A stretch of 64,000 nucleotides of DNA. Origin: Scolanthus callimorphus. Its lineage: Eukaryota > Cnidaria > Anthozoa > Actiniaria > Edwardsiidae. How positions within the stretch are numbered: the first letter of the stretch is position 1; the number at the start of each line of letters is the position of its first letter. Position numbers and translations under genes: made by a program. The notes under the pieces are model-generated. The model was given only the letters and a program-made list of their open reading frames with translations. It was not told the origin of the DNA and ran no database searches. Below, piece by piece: positions 55,580 through 64,000 of the stretch. The stretch lies in contig CM066920.1 in assembly GCA_033964015.1 (NCBI GenBank), positions 10,755,912-10,819,911 on the forward strand, in the 5' to 3' direction.

Positions 55580-56038
55580 GCGTATAGGGCGATCCTTGCT
55601 GACGTCATTGTTTATATTCACGAAATTTTGAAACGCTGTATCTAGCTTTGAAAATGCAACAAAAAGCTCAAAATAATTTCATTTTTTATTCTTATTTTCA
55701 TTTTTTATTCTTCCTGTTTCATTTTTAAGGCTAGTTGAAGCTTTTCAAAATTGTGTGAAATCATTGGGGCAAGACGCTCATTAGCTCACATGTTTCCTCT
55801 AAATTGAACGTTACACCACGCGCTTAGAATTCGAGATATCAGCTTGAAATTTTCTAATTATGTTTTCTAATTACAATTATGTCGTCTATTGATATTCAGA
55901 ACTCATCATTTTATAGCTCCCTCAAACGGTCTGATTCTGAACATCCTAATGCTAATGAGCTCAAATTGTAAACAAAGGATCATCGTGCGTACGCCACTGG
56001 TTACTAACGCATCTTTCTCCGAACCGACTCCTTTTCAG

Positions 56039-56325
56039 GTTCATACTACAAAGTCGCTTGTGAACGCCAGGCAATGCATCTGTCTTGTCCTGCAGCTTAA
56101 ACATTGGACATCACGTCCGCTAAGTATGGCCGGTCTTCTCTTGGTGTCTGCAATGGACGATCTAACATTCGAATCTGCGGCACAACAGACAATGTCCTAT
56201 CTAAAGTCAGAACGGCCTGTAACGGACGAAACAGCTGCGGCTTACATGCAAAAAATAGCTATTTTGGGTTCGATCCTTGTCACGGATATCATAAAACGCT
56301 AGAAGCATGGTACTTCTGTCAGTAA
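56039..56325 (+). pseudogene. Gene D exon: SUEL lectin domain with a nonsense codon
   Basis: The 287-nt exon after TTTTCAG reads VACERQAMHLSCPAA, then TAA at 56098-56100 where A and B have the lysine codon AAA, then [52 protein letters not shown] and a terminal stop. Length is exactly that of the A and B exons. Apart from the stop the family motifs are well kept, so the damage may be recent or polymorphic. Confidence 0.82.
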
Positions 56326-56412
56326 ATTGACTGAAGAAACACACTAAATAATTACACAAAAAAGAGGAAATAAGAAAACAATCCACTCTGGATGCGTTTT
56401 CCAAAAGTTGCG

Positions 56413-56990
56413 TATTCAATTCAATTCAATTCAATTTTATTTCTCACACTAATAAATATTATTTACAGAATACAAATTAAAAAAAGAAATAAGGAGAAGA
56501 GAACTTGTGAATTTTTTTTTTAATGTGTGATTAGTGTCCAAAGGAGCGAATTGCTTTCGAGTTGGACATTGCTTACGGTGGAAAAAAGTAAATTTAAGGA
56601 TCGAGTATTGAGTAAGGCGTTTTCAGCGAACGGATGGCGGCGAAAGAAGCTACATTATATTTGGTTCATTAAAAGATTTTCCTTGAATTTAGTTTTGAAG
56701 GTAGAAACTGACTTTGATTGTTTGATGTTATAATCTATTGTTTCCCATATTTTTGATGCTGCGAAATGAAAAGTGTTTATACGATAACTTGTACGTGCTT
56801 TAGGTTTGCTGTGTGTTGTAGGAGTGGCGCGAAGAGGCTGTAGAAATAGAATTTGCAAATACAGGACAGATTTGATTGTTTATTATTTTGAATGTGAAAA
56901 TGGAGATCTTTTAAGTTTGAAAACATTGTCGATATGTTCGGTAATCGGTTTCATGGTATACGTGTGGACGATTAACCGCAATCGTGTGGA
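56413..56990 (-). pseudogene. LINE 3' end remnant
   Basis: The minus strand encodes RTSYRINTFHFAASKIW, ETIDYNIKQSKSVSTFK and ENLL, the usual C-terminal tail of LINE reverse transcriptase proteins. It is followed by a short 3' UTR ending in ATTGAATTGAATTGAAT repeats at about 56415-56440, a typical LINE terminal microsatellite. It is strongly 5' truncated. Confidence 0.65.
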
Positions 56991-58411
56991 CTACGGACAG
57001 CAACCGCAAACTTCGCGGTTTCGAACTCAATAAATAACTCACCCATTATTGGAATTTATCTGATATTTCATTAACAGAATAATATTAAACATAGATAGGA
57101 CTGAACAGTAATTTACAATATCTATGGGCTTTATGAATATAGCTATATTTTCTTGGACTCGTAGGGTTTCTCGAGGCTATGTGGCTCGTTCTACTGTAGA
57201 TTCGTCTTTGAAGTTTTGGGCATCTCGCTGGATTCAATTACCTGTCCATCCTCGAGTTCATTTATTTTGGGAACTTGCTCTATGAGCTATATTATAAGAC
57301 TGTTCTTCAATATATTAGTTATATTTAGTTTCCTTCTTGTCATCTGCGATCACAGCCGATCTCTCTCGCCACCGCACAAATGGTATCCACTCCTCTGTCT
57401 GTTAGTTGATGCTAAAAAAAAGGCAAAAATAAAGAGTGAATATGTGTGAATAAGCAATTTCATAGAATGTTTTATCCATTCATGCCGTAACTATTTAAAA
57501 GTAAGTTTATAAGTGGTTCATCTCTTTATTTCCTGTTACCAAGGAAATAAAAAACGTCTCTTTTGTGTTACGTATAGCACAAGGAATTCGAGCGGAAATC
57601 TAATCGAAACGAGCAAAACTTGTGCGGACTCGTATCCTGCCTAAATATATGCGCGCGCTGGAATTTATTCATGAGCCCACATTGTAAAATCAATATGTAC
57701 AGCTGACTTGTGTAAAAGCTGCAGTCAAATTCCAAATTGCGTGATCTTTTCGATGCGAAGCGAGAATTCGAATAGTGTTTACGATTCAGATAACACATCG
57801 AGTGAATGATTCCGAAGCGATAATAGCATATTTGAACAAGAGAAAATGATTTATTTTCTCTTGATTTGTATTTATATAAAAGAAAATATTGTGTATGTTT
57901 TCAGAAAGTCCGCGATTTTCTGATGTGCGCACTCTTTATAGCTAGAAGTTTCTGAATGTTTTTGTGATAGAGCGGATAATATGGTTATATTTACGCTTGG
58001 TGCAAACTGCGCTTGTACAAATTTATTGCGGCCAAGACTAGAGACGATTTCTTGGATTTTTCTAAGCTAATCAACTGAAAATGCGGCTTACGTAATGTCA
58101 GGAAACACACAAATAGGGAGTTGAGAATACTTTGAACCTTTCAAGTGCCAGCACTCCAGGCAATGACTTCATCACCGCTGGTGACAATAACTTCGCAAGC
58201 CATCCAGCTATGAAACTTTTTTATTGCAAATAAATCCGATTACATCAGTGCTATGTTTTTATAGTGCTATGTTTTTATGTTATAATCTTCCCTAAATCTG
58301 CTTCGCTATGGCGCTGGCTATACTAGGAACCTAACTCGAAAAGCAATTGCTACTAATTAGACTCTAGCCATTTCCGGTCATATACTTCTATTGATGTTTC
58401 TCGTTCATATT
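56991..58411. other. No gene seen
   Basis: AT-rich sequence with only short frames. Confidence 0.45.
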
Positions 58412-59720
58412 CAGTATGTTGGACATAAATTCCAAGAACAACTCTACGACGATACGAACGAATGTGGATAGCAGAATATCTGTGCTGACTCTCGTCATGG
58501 TACTTCGTGCAGTTTTTCCACAACAAAATATTTAACTTTCACCTGAATAATTACTTGCAATGCATTGTTAATTTCAAGTTGGCAAGCGAAGAATACTTGA
58601 AATCTCGATATGCTTTTCCTTGAAAAATTCAAATGTTTCATATCTCCAATGCGTCAAAGTCCTCGTAGCATTCTATTCAAGACGACTTTCAGTTTCCACT
58701 GCTTTAAATCTGTTAAATCGAGTCACGGATCAGCGAAGATCTCTGAATGATTTTTTTGGAGTGTAATTGCAAATGACATTGCTGCACTGTAGTAGGAAGA
58801 ATACTTATTTGAATGAATTTTTTTCAGTATGTTGGACACAAATTCCAAGAACCACTCCACGTCGATACGAATGAATGTAGACGGTAGAATGTATGTGCCG
58901 ACTCTCGTCATGGTACTAGGTTCAGTTTTTCCACAAAAAAGTATTTAATTTTGACCTGAATAATTATTGCTACAACATTGTCAATTTCAGGATGGCAAGG
59001 GAAGAATACACTTGAAATCTCGATATTCTTTTTCTTGAATAATTCAAATCTTTCACATCTCCAATGCTACAAGGCATTCCATGTGCCTTCCAACTGCTTT
59101 CAATCGAGCCTCGGATCCGCGAAGATCTCTGAATTACTTGTTTTCGAGTGTTCTTGCAAATGACATTGCAACACCGAAGGAAGAATACTCGTATCAATGA
59201 AATAATTATTTTCAGTATGTTGGACACAAATTCCAAGAACAACTCCACGGCAATACGAACGAGTGTAAATGGTAGAATGTCTGTGCCGACTCTCGTCATG
59301 GTACTAGGTTCAGTTTTTCCACAAAAAAGTATTTAATTTTGACCTGAATAATTATTGCTACAACATTGTCAATTTCAAGATGGCAAGCACTAAACAAGAA
59401 TTTCTGCAGAATACACTTCCGTGGTGCTTTTTCTTGGCTAATTCCTATCTTCCACACCATGCGACTTTCTACTGCTTTCGACGGGCCTCCGATCAGCGAA
59501 GAACACCGAATGAATGATTTCACACAGGAATTTCTTCAGAAACGACCGCTCGAAGAAAATAAATAAGTTAAAGAACTTTGACACAAATTCCAAAAGACTT
59601 TCCACTTTTTCTTGAATCCTCTTAGGGTAATTGAAGGTATACGAAAGTTCGAGCGTGGTACTAGGTTCAGTTTTCGAGGAATGGGACGTCAAAATTTCCT
59701 CTCTCGAATCCCATGGCGTC
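58412..59720. repeat. Three-fold tandem repeat of about 400-bp units, plus a partial fourth
   Basis: CAGTATGTTGGACA begins units at 58412, 58825 and 59213 (periods 413 and 388). Each carries ACTCTCGTCATGGTACT and CGAAGATCTCTGAAT. A degenerate fourth unit starts near 59578. No gene seen. Confidence 0.88.
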
Positions 59721-60395
59721 ACCTTGCGAAAACATCTCAGGAATATTCAGTGAGTTAAAACGCGACCCCGGGAGAATACAAAGCGTCATAATTGTGCTAG
59801 ATGCAAAGGTCAGTTGCTGATTAAGATTAGTTGAAGTTTTCAGCTTTCCTCGTGTCTCCGATCAGCTAAAATATAATTATAAAACTCCGTTGTCTGCCTC
59901 TGCACATTTCCAACAGAATCTCAATTTCAGAGTTTGACTGTGGGGAGGGGGGTCATTTTGTCTTACTGCGCATGCGAAATAACAGCAGGTCAGCAGCTTC
60001 ACTGAGGGCTCAGCTCAAGATTTGTTTGCGAAGAGATGTACGGCTTGAATTCCTTGTGATAGGAAAAGATTCGACCGGTAAACCAGGCAGAATTTTAGAA
60101 TTTGTATTTTTGCGTTCAACGGCATGGCAGTATTAAATACCGTTAAAGCTCTTGAAAGGTATAAAGTCATCATATTGATTAAGTCACGAGTATTCAGTAG
60201 AATCATTGAAATTCATTTTGTCCAACATTTTTTTTTGCCTGATGCCTCATGTTTCGATTTGCTGATCTTTTGTTGGAAAGTATTCGAAAACATGTGATTT
60301 ATTTTCGACGAGATTCTACACGGCGAATTTAGAATCTCATGCTATGACTCTATCTCGCGTGCTGATTGGCTGAAATCGAGGGAGTTTTTTGTGGA

Positions 60396-60594
60396 ATAGA
60401 CCTCCTCGGCTTGGGCGTTATGTTTTGCCTAATTCAGATCACATGGCATACCCATGAGTATTCTTTCTTTGTTTGGGGTGTTTCCATATTCATATATCCT
60501 TCGGTGCGTAGCAGAAAAACAAAGAGAGAATACTCATGGGAATGCCATGTGATCTGAAATGGGAAAACATTACGCCCAAGCCGAGGAGGTCTAT
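60396..60594. mobile_element. Foldback MITE, ATAGACCTCC family, copy 2
   Basis: Same arms as 48859-49056, including the central TTCATATATCCTTCG loop region; about 199 bp. Confidence 0.85.
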
Positions 60595-60889
60595 TACATG
60601 GCTGCAAAAGTAGAATTCAATGAAAACACAGGACACCCACGAAATTAAATTTCAACACGACAAATTTACAATTTATCAAGCGAGAACAATTACTTTCTAA
60701 TGTTTAAACTCTGTCAAATACTGTATATGAAACGTCTTTTCGTCAACGAAGACGCTTCGCTAGCAAGATTTTTAAGTTGCATTTTCCTGAAATTGAAACA
60801 GTTTGGCAATGGCTTCCTTGGCGCGCGTAAAGCCTTTTTTGTAAATTAAATCAATTAAACCTCAGGCATGGGATTCAAAGAAAATTCGC

Positions 60890-60962
60890 TACCCGACTCA
60901 GGAATTCCACACTAAATCTTGAAAAATCGATGAGATTTAGTGTGGAATTCCCTCGTCGGGTA
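60890..60962. repeat. 73-bp hairpin element
   Basis: TACCCGACTCAGGAATTCC, ACACTAAATCT and inverse around a 13-base loop. Confidence 0.8.
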
Positions 60963-61179
60963 ATGGATTTACCTATATATTAAAAATACAAAGTCGTAAG
61001 GAAGAAAATTCGAAAATAGGTTCACGTGGTTTTGATGTTCACTGATGCCTAAAAATTGCATTTAATATATTCAATATTAAAATGCCAAAAGAACTTTTAA
61101 AAGATGGCAAAAAGCGAAATGAAGACAAATCGGGAAAATTGGGGGAGCTGAAATAGCGCGTTGTTAACATCTGCTCCCG

Positions 61180-61400
61180 GGGTTCTATAAATACCACTTA
61201 AAAGGCTGGCAACTCACACACTATTTTGACTACCAGCACGCTACTAGGCTGTATTCGGACTTTTTCGCCATTATTGGAGTCTGGACATATTTTTCAGTCC
61301 CTCGAATTATTATTATCAATACAGCCTTGGTAGGTCTGGTAGCATGCTGGTAGTCAAAATGGCGTCTGTGTTGCCAGCCTTTCAAATCTTTATAGAACCC
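61180..61400. mobile_element. About 220-bp TIR MITE
   Basis: GGGTTCTATAAATACC, AAAGGCTGGCAAC, ATTTTGACTACCAGCA and inverse copies at right. Confidence 0.75.
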
Positions 61401-62452
61401 TTAAGCGTCTTTTCCCTTCAAAGGTCGTTTGTCTCATTCTTTATAGTTTTAAATATTTTAGGCAATGAAAAACCTATAGACTAATAGCAAGAAATGCAAT
61501 CTTTTACAGCTAAAAATAAGTCAATATGTACTGAGATCTTTGGTCAAAAGTATAAGCATAAAAGGTTACACAAGGAAAAATATTAATGCGATGGGTTTCT
61601 TGAATCAGGGACCCAAGATCCGACGTTTGAATCGGAAAAGATCATAACACAGGTGATATTGTGTATAACAGAACGTGAAATATTTGATTTGTTTCCTTGT
61701 ACGGTTACATACATTGAATGACTGTTGGAAATTTACATAATACATAATACGGTCCGCACAAAAAAGGTTGAGGATTTCACTGCTGTAATTCCGAATTAAG
61801 AAAAACAATTTTCATTAATTTAATTTGCTATAATCGGCTTGTTTCTTCTTATTCAGGTTTATACATTTAATTGTTTGCGCGTCAAACTTCATGTGCCGTG
61901 TTAAAATGTGGTGTCAGAAAATGTCATGAGAAAAACCCTCGCTGTTTTCGCTAAAATTACAATACAGAAGGTATTGCCATCAATTCTGCTGACTTGGCAA
62001 AAGCGGAAACGGAAAATATGTCTTGCATCGACGCAAAAATCCTAACAGTTGGTAATATACAGAACATATGACAACGCACATGATAGTTACACAGAGAAGC
62101 CTAAAACATTCGCATCGACGTTAGAAAGTATGTGGCTTGTCATACATACAGTTTTACACAAGTTTGTATGCGTGTAGAAGTATATAGATTTTAGACATCA
62201 GAGAATATCATGTCGAAAATTTCTACAAAATTCACTGCACTGTAATATTTGTTCCATAAAACAGACAACCCTCTAGCTGGACAAATCTAGTTGCTACCAG
62301 GGCACAGCGATTTTGTAGAATTAAGAATTCTCTTAAACGAAAAATTACAAGGGCGTAGTTTTTCGGCTAGTAATGCCTGTGAATGTCAGCGTCTTCGACC
62401 GGGATGCATATAAAATACACGCAAGTACAACAGCTAAAAAACAGCTACTTAC
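61401..62452. other. Probable intron side of the small peptide gene; no further exon recognised
   Basis: Candidate acceptors exist on the minus strand but no coding segment could be chosen. Confidence 0.35.
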
Positions 62453-62584
62453 TCCCATTTCTCCTCTCGATTCACCGCGCTTTCGTCCTCCCTTGATAAG
62501 GCCACTCGTGAAAGCCTCTGTGCTAGGGCATAGTGCTAGAACTAGAAATAAAGCAACTAACACAAGGCAGACTTTCTGGTTCAT
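62453..62584 (-). CDS. First exon of a small secreted peptide precursor
   Basis: From an ATG at 62584 the minus strand encodes MNQKVCLVLVALFLVLAL, a strong signal peptide, followed by CPSTEAFTSGLIKGGRKR and GESRGEMG, then a GTAAGT donor. GGRKR resembles a glycine plus basic-residue processing and amidation site, so a neuropeptide-like or other small secreted peptide precursor is plausible; a cysteine-rich secreted peptide is the alternative. If unspliced, the frame continues to a stop at 62345 (79 residues). Later exons were not identified. A TATA box lies about 92 bases upstream. Confidence 0.5.
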
Positions 62585-62675
62585 GTTCGTTTGACTGTCC
62601 AAAAAACAAAAAGGTTGCGTCGCTACTTGAGCTGGCTCGGGTCAAGAATGTGGTTGGGTTATTTTTCGGTAGGGC

Positions 62676-62681
62676 TTTATA
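62676..62681 (-). promoter_or_regulatory. TATA box of the small secreted peptide gene
   Basis: The minus strand reads TATAAA here, about 92 bases before the ATG at 62584, leaving room for a start site near 62650 and a 5' UTR of about 65 bases. Confidence 0.45.
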
Positions 62682-64000
62682 AAGAGCTCACAAAGAAATT
62701 TAATTATTGAATGAAAGCAACCACGTCGAAACGCCTTCATATTTGAGACAAGACTTTCTAATTCTGTCAATTGTTTAATAGAATTTTTAGTCTCTTTATG
62801 AGGGTAAGCATCGTACCCGTCGAAAGTTGTCACACATACGCCCAGTAGAAAGGATTTAAATGTCACTCTAATTTAACTTGAATGGGACTATGAAAACTCT
62901 AGACTATTCTTTGGTGTGCTTATACCAGCTGGAAATTTCAATAAGGTGAATTTTACGAAATAATTTTAAAATTCGAAGGGAAAGAGATAAGGTTAAACAT
63001 CTATTATTAACATCTGAGGATGGTGGTAGGTAAGTTGGTTTACAATTCTACGTACGAATCAGCATGTACTAATGTAGGTTTATTTGGAGGCTTAAAAGCA
63101 ATAGTAGAAAGGTTCTTTAATCAAGATTCTCCAGCCGGATATCCAGCTTCTCAAATAGTTAAAACGGATATGGTGTTCCTTAGGCTGGTTCCACCTGTGT
63201 TGCACCAATTATCTGTGTGTATTTAGCGTATTAAAAAGGGATAGAATGAAGGCAAAATGAGGCAGGAAATTTGTCAGTTGAGAGTTACGAAATATCATTA
63301 GAAACGCGTTGTGGGAAATATGAGCGATAGGGAAATAAAGACAGAATTAGGAAGATTAAACTTCTGTAAACTGGTTAGCGATAAGAAGTATTTGGCTTGA
63401 AGTTATTTTATTGGATTTTGTTTATCCGTAGTCAAAAGTCTAAGGAGTTTGATGCTCTACAATGCGAATTACCTTAACACAAAATAGAACTAAACTATCC
63501 ATGTCCTTATGCTCATTAAAACCCTATTTCATCGTCACGTCGACCAAAAAATCAAGCGCCACCAGCGACAAAACAATTTCATTTGCTCTACAATTACACT
63601 TTGTGGTTTTCAGTAGTATTAATAAATTTGGATGTCTGAGTCATTCACTCTATCCATATTGAAGGCTAAGAAGGCCTACGGCAAACGTAGTGCCAGAGTC
63701 GCGCCGTTCCAATCAAAAACAATAGAAAGTTTTCTAAGTCTAATGAAGCGGCATCATTTGAAAAACGAAAGGTTCGACAGAATGAGAAGTACGACGTTTG
63801 CAGTAGCCTTGATTCTTCATCCTATATATTACAGTCGTGTGTCAGTTACTGCGTAGCGTCACTATACGAAATTATTTTTTTCATGTCGAGTGTCCCTTTT
63901 GGATAGCTCTGTTCATAACATGACAGTTTCCTAATAAAATGGCAAGCCTCTGTCACTCTAACGGGGGTGACGAGAACTAATGACATATCTAATGTCCTAG
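62682..64000. other. No gene recognised
   Basis: Plus-strand frames at 63020-63226 and 63632-63856 start with ATG but match nothing known to me; the second (LKAKKAYGKRSARVAPF) is basic and could be an exon. Confidence 0.35.

Larger units (their letters stand above)
54251..56325 (+). pseudogene. Gene D: partial EGF-SUEL locus with an internal stop
   Basis: Two plus-strand exons are recognisable: EGF at 54251-54365 and SUEL at 56039-56325. Their phases (phase 1 donor, phase 1 acceptor) and total length (402 nt) fit in frame, but TAA at 56098-56100 interrupts the lectin exon. No signal peptide, PAN or EGF_CA exons were found nearby. This is most likely a decayed fragment of the lectin family. 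Confidence 0.72.

Noticed and set aside
55889..56302. 137-codon plus-strand frame overlapping gene D
   Set aside because: It is the shifted frame of the SUEL exon; the cysteine and DPC motifs are in the other frame.

Overview
The window looks like nuclear DNA of a cnidarian, most probably a stony coral. This is an inference. It rests on small symmetric EGF exons separated by introns full of short transposons, a cnidarian-style combination of PAN/apple, EGF and SUEL lectin domains, a CR1/L2-like LINE, dozens of MITE-like foldback elements, and the absence of any operon or bacterial-type gene. Nothing was compared with a database. Exon limits come from reading frames plus splice sites and are consistent because the exon lengths add up to whole codons.

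The organising theme is a cluster of four related secreted-lectin loci. Gene A (13803-19847, minus) and gene B (22658-35748, minus) are tandem duplicates with six matching exons: signal peptide plus PAN/apple, one EGF, three calcium-binding-type EGFs, and a terminal SUEL/rhamnose-binding lectin domain. Gene C (44177-48737, plus) and gene D (54251-56325, plus) lie head to head with B and are damaged or partial. An extra EGF exon (45904-46017) sits backwards inside an intron of C. Gene B is open throughout. A has a one-base deletion in one EGF exon, C has a 13-base deletion and a 2-base insertion in two EGF exons, and D has an in-frame stop in its lectin exon. B is therefore the one locus readable as a complete 365-residue protein.

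The A and B blocks share exons, introns and upstream DNA (A to about 21.35 kb; B to about 41 kb) but differ greatly in length. The excess in B is mobile DNA: a 4454-bp element with two layers of inverted subterminal arrays (25153-29606), a 5'-truncated LINE (about 38060-40318), a 1.06-kb long-TIR element (23155-24213), a 772-bp TIR element, Harbinger-like and TTAA-type MITEs, and others. At one place the unoccupied site can be read in gene A.

Left of the cluster (1-13.8 kb) there is no convincing gene. It holds a 1.1-kb nested palindrome, a hAT-like element, a 2.3-kb element with 9-bp target duplications and a 205-bp tandem array, and a decayed LINE tail. Right of the cluster (56.4-64 kb) lie a LINE tail, a threefold 400-bp tandem repeat, several MITEs, and the first exon of a small secreted peptide gene with a TATA box (62453-62584, minus). 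No tRNA, rRNA or CRISPR array was seen.
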